Shown piece by piece: positions 25,401 through 33,761 of a DNA stretch of 56,988 nucleotides; within the stretch, counting starts at the first letter, position 1, and each line of letters starts with the position of its first letter. The notes below the pieces were generated by a model. It was given only the letters and a program-made list of their open reading frames with translations, was not told the DNA's origin and did not search any database. The position numbers and the translations under genes were made by a program. The stretch covers positions 1 through 56,988 of the forward strand of contig NZ_JAAFGM010000023.1 of assembly GCF_012931985.1 (NCBI RefSeq), given 5' to 3'. The DNA comes from Candidatus Roseilinea sp. NK_OTU-006. GTDB lineage: Bacteria; Chloroflexota; Anaerolineae; J036; Brachytrichaceae.

Positions 25401-26455
25401 TGGTCGCGGCCCTGATCAATCTGTTCGGGCGTCAGGGAGAAAGCCTGCGCCGGCGGCTGGCCGAACTTCACAAACACCTCCGGCCACTTGGCCGTCTGCG
25501 CAACCGGATAGACGAACATTTGCAGTGGGATATCCTCCTGGAAGCGCCTGCTCAGCATGAAGTCCACCCACTTTTCGGCCAGGTCGCGGTTCTTCGCGCC
25601 CTTCAAGATGCCGACGAACTCGATCTGCTCGAAGGCCGTGCCCTCCAGGTTGCCGGTGGGCGGTTCTTCCAGCTTGCCCTCGCTGAAGAAGACCTCGGCA
25701 GCCGGACTGGTGGCGTAGGAGACGACGAGCGGGCGCGGTCCCTTGCCGCTGCTGCCGCTGAACTGGGCGTAGTAGGCATCGCTCCAGTCGGGGCTGACAT
25801 ACACATCGTTGGCCCGCAGGTCGCGCCAAAACTGCTTCCAATCGTATGCGCTGCCTTCGGGGAAGGCGGCGATAGTCGCCAGCAGGAAGGCGAGGCCGGG
25901 TGACGATGTGGCCGGGTTTTGCACCACCAGCTTGCCCTTCCATTGCGGCTCGGTCAGCTCGCGCAGCGAAGTGGGCGGCGCCAGCCCCTTCTCTTGCAAG
26001 TAGGCTTTGTCGTAGTTGATGATCACATGGCCGTAATCCACCGGCAGCATCCGGTTTTGCGGGTCGAGCTTGAAGCGGTCGGGGATGTCGGCCAGCGCCG
26101 GGGAGTTGTACGGCTCGACGATGTCGGCGGCCAGCGCGCGGCCGAGGAAAGTGTTGTCCACGCCGTAGATCACGTCCGCCAGCGGCGCATCCTTGCTCAG
26201 GATGGCCTTGTTCAACGTCGAGCCGGCATCGCCGGACTTGAGGATGACGACCTTGGCGTTGTTGGTCCGCTCGAATTCGGCGATCACGTCTTCGCTGGCG
26301 CTGAAGCTGTCGTGGGTCATGATCGTCAGTGTGCGCGGCGCAGCCTGCTGCGGCTGCATCACGGGTCGGGTCGGCGGCGCTTGCAGGGCGCATGCTGTCA
26401 GCAGCGTCGCCATCGTTAGAGAAAGGGTCAAGCGTTTCATCTTCATTTGCCTCAC
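25364..26455 (-). CDS. thiB: Thiamine ABC transporter substrate-binding lipoprotein
   Basis: Periplasmic-type binding protein of the TbpA/ThiB family, 363 residues. A lipoprotein signal ends in LLTACA. The family blocks TLTIMTHDSFSAS, LKSGDAGSTLNKAILSKD and PLADVIYGVDNTFLGRA follow, along with PVDYGHVIINYDK. It should bind thiamine or its phosphates and deliver them to the permease. It lies 10 bases downstream of the thiamine pyrophosphokinase gene, in a riboswitch-controlled operon. Confidence 0.9.
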   Translation of the reverse strand: MRQMKMKRLTLSLTMATLLTACALQAPPTRPVMQPQQAAPRTLTIMTHDSFSASEDVIAEFERTNNAKVVILKSGDAGSTLNKAILSKDAPLADVIYGVDNTFLGRALAADIVEPYNSPALADIPDRFKLDPQNRMLPVDYGHVIINYDKAYLQEKGLAPPTSLRELTEPQWKGKLVVQNPATSSPGLAFLLATIAAFPEGSAYDWKQFWRDLRANDVYVSPDWSDAYYAQFSGSSGKGPRPLVVSYATSPAAEVFFSEGKLEEPPTGNLEGTAFEQIEFVGILKGAKNRDLAEKWVDFMLSRRFQEDIPLQMFVYPVAQTAKWPEVFVKFGQPPAQAFSLTPEQIDQGRDQWIETWTQLVLK

Positions 26456-26465
26456 AGATTGGGAG

Positions 26466-27149
26466 TTATCGGTTGTCAGTCGTCGGGGCGTGATGGATGA
26501 TCACGCATAGCAGCATCCCTTGTCGCAGGGAGACAGTCGCTTCCTCGCCGAGCAGGACGTTGCTCACGCCGCGGGCCGGGCCGATGAACAACGACTCGTC
26601 GCGCAGCGGATATTCCAGCCCGGTGGTGCAAATGCCGTGGGCGTCGCCGCCGAAGGGCAGGAGCGAGACGGTGTCACCGGCGCTGCCGCGCAGGGTCAAC
26701 GTCGCCGGCTGATCGCGCGCGTCTATCAGGAAGACGCGCTCGCATCCGTGCGCCAGCGACACGTGCGCATGCTTAAGCGCCGGCATCGCCAGCAGCAGCA
26801 TGTTGGCCCACTCGTGGTCTAACCGCCCGCCACACGCGCCGAGGATGACGATCTCCGGCCGTTCCTCGTCGCGCAGGGTGCGGGCAGCGAACAGCAGCGC
26901 AAGCTCCAGGTCGGTTTCGTCCTTGCGGGTTGGGTGACGGTGCAACTGTGCGCCGCGCCGCGCCAGCTCGGCGAGCGCATCTTCGTCCAGCGAATCAAAG
27001 TCGCCGATGACGTGCGCCGGCGTCAGCCCCAAAGCCAGCGCGGTGCGCGCGCCGCCGTCAGCGCAGATGAGCATGGCGCCTGCCTCTAGCCAGCGCGCGG
27101 CTTCGTCTTGTCCCGGCGGATCGCCGTTGGCAATGATCACAATGCGCAT
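26466..27149 (-). CDS. thiN: Thiamine pyrophosphokinase
   Basis: Transfers pyrophosphate from ATP to thiamine, giving the cofactor TPP, and so completes salvage of imported vitamin. The 227-residue protein has ICADGGARTALALGLTPAHVIGDFDSL, the RKDETDLELAL block and GACGGRLDHEWANMLL, all diagnostic. The start is the ATG at 27149 (MRIVIIANGD), which lies just after the riboswitch terminator; an ATG 12 bases earlier falls in the terminator T-run. It is first gene of the thiN-thiB-thiP operon. Confidence 0.93.
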   Translation of the reverse strand: MRIVIIANGDPPGQDEAARWLEAGAMLICADGGARTALALGLTPAHVIGDFDSLDEDALAELARRGAQLHRHPTRKDETDLELALLFAARTLRDEERPEIVILGACGGRLDHEWANMLLLAMPALKHAHVSLAHGCERVFLIDARDQPATLTLRGSAGDTVSLLPFGGDAHGICTTGLEYPLRDESLFIGPARGVSNVLLGEEATVSLRQGMLLCVIIHHAPTTDNR

Positions 27150-27153
27150 CGGT

Positions 27154-27187
27154 AAAAGCAAATCCCCACTGGGGATGCCAGTGGGGA
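27154..27187 (-). terminator. Riboswitch expression platform: intrinsic terminator before thiN
   Basis: On the minus strand a perfect ten-base stem (TCCCCACTGG and CCAGTGGGGA, 27187-27178 and 27172-27163, five-base loop) is followed by TTTGCTTTT and then the thiN ATG five to six bases later. Its position directly after the TPP aptamer indicates control by transcription termination. Blocking of ribosome access is a second possibility. Confidence 0.8.
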
Positions 27188-27199
27188 CGTGGTAAGAGC

Positions 27200-27303
27200 C
27201 GATAGCGCTTCGCGTTTCCCTCCGCTGGCATGACCCAGATCAGGTTCAAGGGTCGGCGCCGGATTGGGCGCCCTCTCAGCCCGCGTCCGCGGACTCCCCG
27301 TTC
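27200..27303 (-). ncRNA. TPP riboswitch (THI element)
   Basis: The minus strand carries the conserved aptamer in order: GGGGAGTCCGCGG, GGGCTGAGAGGG, CGACCCTTGAACCTGAT, then CTGGGTCATGCCAGCGGAGGGA. The thi-box words CTGAGA and CCTTGAACCTGATCTGG are intact. It lies upstream of thiN, thiB and thiP, and should switch them off when TPP is plentiful. Confidence 0.96.
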
Positions 27304-27323
27304 GCGTATTGGATTGTGGGCAA

Positions 27324-27329
27324 ATTATA
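27324..27329 (-). promoter_or_regulatory. -10 box of the thiamine operon
   Basis: A perfect TATAAT on the minus strand about 20 bases upstream of the riboswitch aptamer. No good -35 match is seen at the expected distance. Confidence 0.65.
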
Positions 27330-27592
27330 CCGCCATGACCTGGGCGACGTTTCTCCAAAAGGGCAAGCCAATCGGGTAGGCGAAGGCAGAGCCGCCGCCT
27401 GCCTCTTCCCTAAGCGGGGTTTGTCCCCCTGGGGCTGAATCGCCGGCCATGGGAAAAGTAGCTCGGTGTTGCATAGCGCGATTTGATGCGTCCACCCGGG
27501 TGAGAAAAGTCAGGTCTGACCGGCGCGGACCGACCATGACAATTGAACGCGAATGTGAGACGATTCGTGCTAATGTCCAAGGATGGTGGATC

Positions 27593-28099
27593 ATGTCAAC
27601 GGATAAATCAATTGCACTGCTGCAACTGAATTTCAATCAGATTGACCGGCGCATCACGCGTTGGATGGCACGGCACGGCATCACCCTGCTGCGCACCGGC
27701 CTCGGCGTCGTGTTCCTCTGGTTCGGGGCGCTCAAGTTGATCCCCGGCCTCAGCCCGGCGCAAGACCTGGCCGCGCGCACGATCGGCGCGCTCACCTTTG
27801 GGCTGGTGCCGCCGGCGGTGAGTGTGCCGGCGCTGGCCATCTGGGAGTGCCTGATCGGCCTGGGGATGATCAGCGGCAAGTTCATGCGCGTCACCATCCT
27901 GCTGTTGTTGGCGCAGATGCTGGGCACGCTCACGCCGCTGGCGCTCTTCCCCGGCGAAACGTGGGCCATCTTCCCCATTGCGCCGACGTTGGAGGGCCAG
28001 TACATCATCAAGAACATCGTGCTGATCAGCGCGGCGTTGGTGATCGGCGCGACGGTGCGCGGCGGCTACGTGCTGGCCGAGCCAGGCGACTGCCGATAG
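27593..28099 (+). CDS. DoxX-like integral membrane protein
   Basis: A 168-residue protein with four predicted membrane helices (TLLRTGLGVVFLWFGALKLIPG, then VSVPALAIWECLIGLGMIS, VTILLLLAQMLGTLTPLALF, and NIVLISAALVIGATV). The FGALKLIPG turn after helix 1 is typical of DoxX/YkgB-type proteins, whose role is poorly known. The ATG at 27593 follows AAGGA with good spacing; in-frame ATGs exist upstream (27537, 27449). Confidence 0.7.
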   Translation: MSTDKSIALLQLNFNQIDRRITRWMARHGITLLRTGLGVVFLWFGALKLIPGLSPAQDLAARTIGALTFGLVPPAVSVPALAIWECLIGLGMISGKFMRVTILLLLAQMLGTLTPLALFPGETWAIFPIAPTLEGQYIIKNIVLISAALVIGATVRGGYVLAEPGDCR

Positions 28100-28163
28100 C
28101 GCGCTGCGATTACATGTCGCGCGCATCTGACGAGCGCGAACGGTGCTCCCAAGGTGGGCTGCA

Positions 28164-29090
28164 TCACCCGCGCTCGGCGAAGGTCATGCGCAGGCCCTCG
28201 CGCAGCCCGATGGGCTGGAAGCCAAACGCCTCGCTGCAGCTAATGCCGTCGCGGCACGACTGGTCGAACTGCGTGGCAAAGATCACGGCATCGCGCGAGA
28301 GCGCCGGCGTGGGCAAGCGTTCGCCCATCCAGCCGGCCAGGAGGAGCAGGCGCTGTGGGATGTGCACCGGTATTTTGCGCTGTCCCGCAGCGTTGACCTG
28401 AGCGACGGCCAACAGGAGTTCCTTCCAGGTCACCTCGTCCGGCCCGCACACGTTGACCACGCCGCGGATTGTCGAACGCTCGATGGCGTGCGCAATTGCG
28501 CGCGCCACGTCATCCACATGCACGGGCGCGCAGCGCGCAGCGCCGGCGCCGGGGATGGGCACGAACGGCGACCATTGCGCGGCGCGCGCCAACCGGGGGA
28601 AGTATTTGTCGTCCGCGGCATAGACCACGTTCACGCGCAGCGCGATGGCCGGGATGCCGCTCTCGAAGATGGCCTGCTCGGCCGCCTGCTTGGCCCGTAT
28701 GCCGGGGTGGGGTGGGTTTGGGTTGCCAAGGGCGATGCCGCTCATGTAAACCAGACGTCGCACGCCGGCCTTTCGCGCAGCGGCGACGCAGTATTCCGTG
28801 CCGGCGCGATCCACGGCGTCGAACGTCTCGTTACGCCTTGGGTTCTCAACTGGAAAGTTCTGGAATTGGTGGGAGAGCACAGCCGCATCGCATCCTGCGA
28901 ATGCTGGCGCCAGCGAGGCGGGGTCGCGCACGTCGCCCTGCGCATAGTCAACGGGCAGCCCGCGCAGCAAGGGCACATCGGGCCGGGCGCGGCGCGAAAG
29001 AATGCGCACGGCGTGGCCGCGCGCGCACAGCAGTTTTGCCGCGTGTCGGCCGATCAGTCCGGCGCCGCCGGTGATGAGGATCGTCGCCAT
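28164..29090 (-). CDS. NAD(P)-dependent epimerase/NmrA-type SDR
   Basis: A 308-residue extended/atypical short-chain dehydrogenase. It starts with the Rossmann loop TILITGGAGLIGRHAAKLL. LVYMSGIALGNPNPPHPG and KQAAEQAIFESGIPAIALR resemble the active-site region of NDUFA9-like and YfcH-like members, where the Tyr-x-x-Lys motif is replaced. These often bind NAD(P)H without strong catalysis. It ends 13 bases downstream of the metallopeptidase stop region and reads in the same direction, so it may share its transcript. Confidence 0.78.
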   Translation of the reverse strand: MATILITGGAGLIGRHAAKLLCARGHAVRILSRRARPDVPLLRGLPVDYAQGDVRDPASLAPAFAGCDAAVLSHQFQNFPVENPRRNETFDAVDRAGTEYCVAAARKAGVRRLVYMSGIALGNPNPPHPGIRAKQAAEQAIFESGIPAIALRVNVVYAADDKYFPRLARAAQWSPFVPIPGAGAARCAPVHVDDVARAIAHAIERSTIRGVVNVCGPDEVTWKELLLAVAQVNAAGQRKIPVHIPQRLLLLAGWMGERLPTPALSRDAVIFATQFDQSCRDGISCSEAFGFQPIGLREGLRMTFAERG

Positions 29091-29103
29091 GGGGATCCGT
29101 GGT

Positions 29104-30177
29104 TCAAGCCAGATATTGGCCGGTGTTCTTGTAGCGCGTGCACAAGGCGGCGACGTAGGTTGTCAGTTCGATCAGCTTCTTCTCTTCCTGCGCCTTCTCG
29201 AGCCACAAGTTGAGCGCCCTGGCGCGCGTGATTAACTTGTCGAGCAGGTCAAAGACCACCACCGAATCCACGCTGACCCAGTAGGCGATGCGCGAGATCA
29301 AGAGTTGCTTGTGCGCTTTGATGAAGGCTTCGGCGCGCATGAACCGGCTAAACAATTCGCGACGTGTGCAGCGTTGTGGCTGCGGACGAAACATCTCCTT
29401 CAGGTCAGGGTCCACATAGCCGGTGACCTTGTGGTAGTAGCGGTTAGGTTTGGCCTTCATGAATTGGGCCACGGTCAGCTTCACCTCGGTGTAGGGTTCG
29501 AGCATCCAGCTTTCATCCACCTCGACCAGCGGCGGACAGACGCCCAGCTCCTTGACCACGCGGTCGGTAAAGCGCAGTTTCTTCAACGCGGTTGGATAGT
29601 GGCGATATACCCGCTGCCAATTTGAGCGCGGTGTGAGCCATACGGTGAACGTCTCGGCAAAATCCTCGTCCGGGTGCTTTTGCGCGTAGTAGTCGCCATT
29701 GGGGTTGACGTAGCTGCGGCTCCACGGGTTGTAGCGATACTCGTCCCTCTCCGGGTAGGTGTTGAAGAAGTGGCCGCGCACATTGAACAACTCGCGAAAG
29801 TCCCTGCGCCGGTAGAGCTTGTAGGCATAGCAGAAGGCATGTCCGCACTCGTGGCGCAGCAAGTCGAAGATGTCGGCGTCGCTGTAGCGCCAGCCGCGAA
29901 ACTCCTCGTTCAGCTCCTTGAGCAGCGGGTGAAAGTCGTAAAAACCTAACGAGATGATCGGCTGGCCGGCGATGCAACCATAGCCCGTTGAGATGTAGAA
30001 GACCGGCTCGAGCTTGCGAACGCCGGCCCGTCGCAGCTCCTCTTTCACCAGCGGGATAGCCTGAGCAAAGATCGTGTCCTCGAACTTCAAGTCGAGTTGG
30101 TTGATCGGCGTGTTGAGCAGCTCAAGTTTGAGCGTATCCGTTTGAAACAGCAACTCGCGCGTGCGTCGCATGGCCAT
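29104..30177 (-). CDS. Putative zinc metallopeptidase (gluzincin-like)
   Basis: A 357-residue soluble protein with no signal peptide. The zinc motif is His109-Glu110-x-x-His113 (LLRHECGHAFCYAY), and a downstream HPDEDFAETFTVWL offers the third, Glu ligand. This layout matches the family described as putative zinc-binding metallopeptidases. The rest is rich in aromatic and basic residues. The substrate is unknown. An AAGGGA ribosome site precedes the ATG. Confidence 0.72.
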   Translation of the reverse strand: MAMRRTRELLFQTDTLKLELLNTPINQLDLKFEDTIFAQAIPLVKEELRRAGVRKLEPVFYISTGYGCIAGQPIISLGFYDFHPLLKELNEEFRGWRYSDADIFDLLRHECGHAFCYAYKLYRRRDFRELFNVRGHFFNTYPERDEYRYNPWSRSYVNPNGDYYAQKHPDEDFAETFTVWLTPRSNWQRVYRHYPTALKKLRFTDRVVKELGVCPPLVEVDESWMLEPYTEVKLTVAQFMKAKPNRYYHKVTGYVDPDLKEMFRPQPQRCTRRELFSRFMRAEAFIKAHKQLLISRIAYWVSVDSVVVFDLLDKLITRARALNLWLEKAQEEKKLIELTTYVAALCTRYKNTGQYLA

Positions 30178-30307
30178 ATCCCCTTCCGAGATAGCCGTGA
30201 TCGGACGGCCGCGAAATAGGGCAAAAGCGCGACCGCGCTGTCAGGATGCGGCGGCAACAGTGTACCAGAATTGGGTGCGACGCAACCGATGGCTCAGCGG
30301 GCGCGCG

Positions 30308-31069
30308 TTATGGTAAACGTTGGATCATCGCGGCGGATGCCAACCCCCCTAAGTCCAGCCACTGGTAAATGCGCAAGCCAGCCAACATCGGCGCTGGGTC
30401 GCCGCGAAGGAACTGGATCAGAAAGTCGCCGGCGGCAAAGCACAGGATGGCGAAGCTGATGGCCGGTGAGACTGATCGGCAGCCCCGGCGGTTTGCCCGC
30501 AGCCCCGTCCAAACCGCCCAGCTCGCGCCCGTCGCCGCTAGCCAGGATGCCATCAATGCCTGCGTCGGCCAGCGCGGGTTGTGGATCGAATAGGCATCCG
30601 GCCAGTCGGCGCGCAGCAGCCATGCCGGCGAACTTTCCCCATCTGTTTGCCAGAACACCTCACGACCATACGCGCAGCCGTTCGGAATACAACCGATGGA
30701 CGCGGCGATGCCGACGAGCGAAAGCGCGAGCGGAAGCCACTGCCGGACAAACGCCGGAGACATGCAGCGCACGACGCGCAACGCCAGGATCAGCCCAATG
30801 GTGCCGCCCCCGACCGCCCCATGTTCCGACAAGCCGGCCGAAGAGAAAAGCTCATGCGTGTGTTCGCGGAAGTATTCCCAGTGCAACGCGACGTAGCCGA
30901 TGCGGCCAAAGGCCAGGGCGAAAAGGGCGACGACGCACACCCCCATGATGACGCGCCCATCGCGTGTGTGGCGCCAGGCCCAGGCCGAGGTCGCCAGCAC
31001 TGCTGCTGCGATGAGCGCGGTGTAGAGATTGAGCGCGAACGGGCCGACCGAGATGAACTGCGAAAGCAT
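30308..31069 (-). CDS. Lgt-like prolipoprotein diacylglyceryl transferase homologue
   Basis: A polytopic membrane protein of 253 residues from the ATG at 31069. GRIGYVALHWEYF, HGAVGGGTIG and GCIPNGCAYGREV correspond to Lgt blocks: the GR-x-G-Y helix end, the H-G-G-x-I-G loop and the N-G-x-x-x-G-R loop. LIQFLRGDP matches the C-terminal arginine region. It is divergent from well-studied Lgt, so enzymatic activity is inferred. Several lipoproteins in this window (1821, thiB, pstS, 52167) would need such an enzyme. Confidence 0.72.
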   Translation of the reverse strand: MLSQFISVGPFALNLYTALIAAAVLATSAWAWRHTRDGRVIMGVCVVALFALAFGRIGYVALHWEYFREHTHELFSSAGLSEHGAVGGGTIGLILALRVVRCMSPAFVRQWLPLALSLVGIAASIGCIPNGCAYGREVFWQTDGESSPAWLLRADWPDAYSIHNPRWPTQALMASWLAATGASWAVWTGLRANRRGCRSVSPAISFAILCFAAGDFLIQFLRGDPAPMLAGLRIYQWLDLGGLASAAMIQRLP

Positions 31070-31082
31070 ACTTCGTTTGGTT

Positions 31083-31799
31083 TCACGGTGCGCTTTTAGC
31101 GAAATCCCCAACGATGTGCACTGCGCACGCATCGGCGATGAATCGCTCGATGAGCGCGCTCAAGCGGAACGCAATCTCGCCGAAGGCGAGATACGTGGGA
31201 TCGTGGATTGTCTCCAGCGCGCAGACGCGCAGGCCGAAGTCGCCGGCCAACTTGCGTAGCGCGCGCAGTGTGTTCGCCCGATAGGTCACCGGAAAGGTAT
31301 CCGCCCGGACGCGCCCGTAGCATATGCGCACGAGCGGTGCCTGCGCCAGTTTTGGCGTCAGCCGATTGAGCAGGGTGACGTAGTTGGCTGCGTTGGGCGT
31401 CAGGAAAACGAAATGGCCGGCCGGCTTGAGCACCCGACTCACCTCGGCGAATAAGCGAGCCGGTCGGGCGATGTGCTCGATCACCCACGAACACACCACC
31501 AGATCAAACGATGCCGCCCGAAAGGGGATTGCGTCCGCTTCGCTCAAGACGCGATGCATGGCGCGCACGCGGTTGCACGACAGCGAGGGCCAATGGCGGT
31601 CTATGCCGGCCAGCATCTTCACCTGCGCGCCCAGCAGTTCCATCACGCCACCTGCGCCGCAGCCCAGGTCGAGCACGATTGCGTCGCTGGTCGCATATTG
31701 ACGGACGCGCGACTCGTAGACCTCTCCGCTCGTACGCCAGCCGGGGCGCATGGCGCGATAGCGTTCGCGGTATCGGTTCTGCCTGTCCAGCGAAAGCAC
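31083..31799 (-). CDS. Class I SAM-dependent methyltransferase
   Basis: A 238-residue protein with motif I IVLDLGCGAGGVMELLG, an acidic strand end (LAGIDRHWPSL), motif IV FDLVVCSWVIEHIARP, and RVLKPAGHFVFLTPN. This is the methyltransferase-11 type used on small molecules, lipids or glycans. It lies 13 bases upstream of the Lgt-like gene on the same strand. The substrate is unknown. Start is GTG at 31799. Confidence 0.82.
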   Translation of the reverse strand: MLSLDRQNRYRERYRAMRPGWRTSGEVYESRVRQYATSDAIVLDLGCGAGGVMELLGAQVKMLAGIDRHWPSLSCNRVRAMHRVLSEADAIPFRAASFDLVVCSWVIEHIARPARLFAEVSRVLKPAGHFVFLTPNAANYVTLLNRLTPKLAQAPLVRICYGRVRADTFPVTYRANTLRALRKLAGDFGLRVCALETIHDPTYLAFGEIAFRLSALIERFIADACAVHIVGDFAKSAP

Positions 31800-31851
31800 A
31801 CCTGCAGCCTAACATATCCAGGCGTTGACCGATCGCGTATCATCAGCCTTC

Positions 31852-32340
31852 ATGACACAATCCTCGACGATCCTCTACGACTGGACCGGCGCACCCGTGG
31901 AACGGCTGCCCAGTCGCATTCAGTGCAGCGCTTCGGCTTTTATCTTGAACGAGCAGGGGCATTTGCTGTTGCAATTGCGCCAGGATAATCGTCACTGGGC
32001 GATGCCCGGTGGGCGACAAGACATCGGTGAGAGCATCACCCAAACGTGCGTGCGCGAGGTGTGGGAAGAGACCGGCCTGCGCGTGCGGGTCAAGCGGTTA
32101 ATTGGCATTTACTCCGACCCGACGCAGTTCCTGGTGGCCCGTTATCCAGGCGGCGAGGTGGTGCAAATTTGCAATATGTGCTTCGAGTGCGAGATCATCG
32201 GTGGACAACTGGCGATCTCATCCGAGAGCGTGGACATCGGCTTCTATCCACCGGACGCGCTGCCGGAGCCTGTGTTGCTTGCGCATAAGATTCGGATTCA
32301 GGACGCGCTCGCAGGTGCTCCACAACCCTTCCTGCGCTGA
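31852..32340 (+). CDS. Nudix hydrolase
   Basis: A 162-residue protein with a perfect Nudix box (GGRQDIGESITQTCVREVWEETGL without gaps, from about residue 51). The flanking LLLQLRQDNRHWAMPGG is typical of MutT-like enzymes. The substrate is not predictable. The ATG at 31852 has a TATCAT box eight bases upstream (31838-31843) and no ribosome site. An ATG 27 bases earlier overlaps that box. Confidence 0.85.
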   Translation: MTQSSTILYDWTGAPVERLPSRIQCSASAFILNEQGHLLLQLRQDNRHWAMPGGRQDIGESITQTCVREVWEETGLRVRVKRLIGIYSDPTQFLVARYPGGEVVQICNMCFECEIIGGQLAISSESVDIGFYPPDALPEPVLLAHKIRIQDALAGAPQPFLR

Positions 32341-32441
32341 GCGCTGCGATGGAAATCCGGCAAACACCAGCTTGGCCCGATTTAGCTGTTCCTGACCTGT
32401 GCCCGAACTTGTGCTTGCACCGCAAATCTATCCATAAAAAT

Positions 32442-32470
32442 TTGCGGCTGGTTATCTGCGCTGGTATAAT
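32442..32470 (+). promoter_or_regulatory. Promoter of the 53-residue protein gene
   Basis: TTGCGG (32442-32447), a 17-base spacer and a perfect TATAAT (32465-32470). Together they are the best sigma-70-type promoter in the window. Confidence 0.75.
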
Positions 32471-32524
32471 GCAGCTTTGCTTATCGGCTGCTCTTCAGAG
32501 CTTATCAGGAGGGAGGGGCACACC

Positions 32525-32686
32525 GTGATCAAGCTGACCAAGCTAGAGAGGACAATTCTGGAAGCGATCAAGACGGCGCCATTGGGGCTGCCCGATTGGC
32601 ATGCGCTGTCCAAAGCCGAGCATATTGCGCTCGACTACATCCAACAGCGCGTCGAATGGATGCGCCGGGCAGGCATTATCAAGTAG
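32525..32686 (+). CDS. Small winged-helix-like protein of unknown function
   Basis: A 53-residue, basic protein. GTG at 32525 follows a strong purine-rich ribosome site (AGGAGGGAGGGG, 32507-32518). The sequence KLTKLERTILEAIKTAPLG..HALSKAEHIALDYIQQRVEWMRRAGIIK has the helix pattern of a small DNA-binding wing-helix domain. It has its own promoter and terminator, so it is a free-standing gene. I do not recognise a named family. Confidence 0.7.
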   Translation: MIKLTKLERTILEAIKTAPLGLPDWHALSKAEHIALDYIQQRVEWMRRAGIIK

Positions 32687-32712
32687 CGCTATCCGCATTT
32701 GTCCGAAGTTTG

Positions 32713-32749
32713 AAAGGGGCGGCATCGCCTGGTGATGCCGCCCCTTTTT
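32713..32749 (+). terminator. Intrinsic terminator
   Basis: A perfect stem of AAAGGGGCGGCATC against GATGCCGCCCCTTTT, with a short loop, runs into TTTTT. It ends the small winged-helix-like gene and isolates it from sucD. Confidence 0.92.
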
Positions 32750-32861
32750 GATGGTCGCCGACAGTGGCGTCACCTCAAATCTCGTGCTGGTCGCTATAAT
32801 CGTCGAGGTTGTGACTTGACGCACATAGCGCTTTCAACATCCGCACACAGAAGGTCTTTTC

Positions 32862-33722
32862 ATGGCTATCCTCGCAGATAAACACACGCGCCTGATCGTG
32901 CAGGGGATCACCGGCCGAGAGGGTGACTTTCACGCCCGCCAGATGCAAGCCTACAGCCCAATCGTGGTCGGCGGCGTCACGCCCGGCAAGGGCGGCATGG
33001 TGACGGACTACGGCGTGCCCGTCTTTGACACCGTCGGCCAAGCGGTGCGCGAAGTGGGTGCGAATGCCAGCGTGATTTACGTGCCGGCGCGTTTTGCGCC
33101 CGACGCCATCATGGAAGCCGCCGACGCCGGCATCAAGCTGATCGTTTGCATCACCGAGGGCATCCCGGTGATTGACATGATCCGTGTGCGCGCCTACCTT
33201 GACACCAAACAATCGTTGCTGCTGGGCCCGAACTGCCCCGGATTGCTCACCCCTGGCCAGGCCAAGATCGGGATCATCCCCGGCAACATCGCCATGCCCG
33301 GCAACGTGGGCGTGGTCTCGCGCAGCGGCACGTTGACCTATGAGGCGGTGAACGCCCTGACGCAAGCCGGTATGGGCCAGAGCACCATCGTCGGCATCGG
33401 CGGCGACCCGGTGCGCGGCCTGGGCTTTCTCGAAGTGATCCAGATGTTCAACGAGGACCCGCAGACGGAGAAGATCGTGATGATCGGCGAGATCGGCGGT
33501 AGCGACGAGGAAATGGCGGCGGCGTGGATCAAGGACAACGTGAAGAAGCCGATGGCCGGCTTCATCGCCGGTCGCTCGGCGCCGCCCGGCAAGCGCATGG
33601 GGCACGCCGGGGCCATCATCGAGGGCGGCATGGGCACCGCCGAGAGCAAGATCGCTGCGATGAAAGCCGCCGGCATTCGCATGGCCGAACTGCCGACGGA
33701 CATTCCGGCGCTGCTGCGATAG
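32862..33722 (+). CDS. sucD: Succinyl-CoA synthetase alpha subunit
   Basis: Alpha subunit of the TCA-cycle enzyme that makes ATP or GTP from succinyl-CoA, 286 residues. It has the N-terminal CoA-binding fold ([28 protein letters not shown]), LGPNCPG, and the phosphohistidine site in [23 protein letters not shown] lies at 32795-32800 and an AGAAGG ribosome site just before the ATG. The beta subunit gene sucC, normally adjacent, is not in the window. Confidence 0.95.
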   Translation: MAILADKHTRLIVQGITGREGDFHARQMQAYSPIVVGGVTPGKGGMVTDYGVPVFDTVGQAVREVGANASVIYVPARFAPDAIMEAADAGIKLIVCITEGIPVIDMIRVRAYLDTKQSLLLGPNCPGLLTPGQAKIGIIPGNIAMPGNVGVVSRSGTLTYEAVNALTQAGMGQSTIVGIGGDPVRGLGFLEVIQMFNEDPQTEKIVMIGEIGGSDEEMAAAWIKDNVKKPMAGFIAGRSAPPGKRMGHAGAIIEGGMGTAESKIAAMKAAGIRMAELPTDIPALLR

Positions 33723-33761
33723 CGGCGTTGCGTCTCGTGCGGCGCAAGATGCCAGGATGTG

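Noticed and set aside
29495-29510. tRNA T-arm-like GGGTTCGAGCATCC
   Set aside because: It lies within the metallopeptidase coding sequence and no acceptor or anticodon arms can be paired around it.
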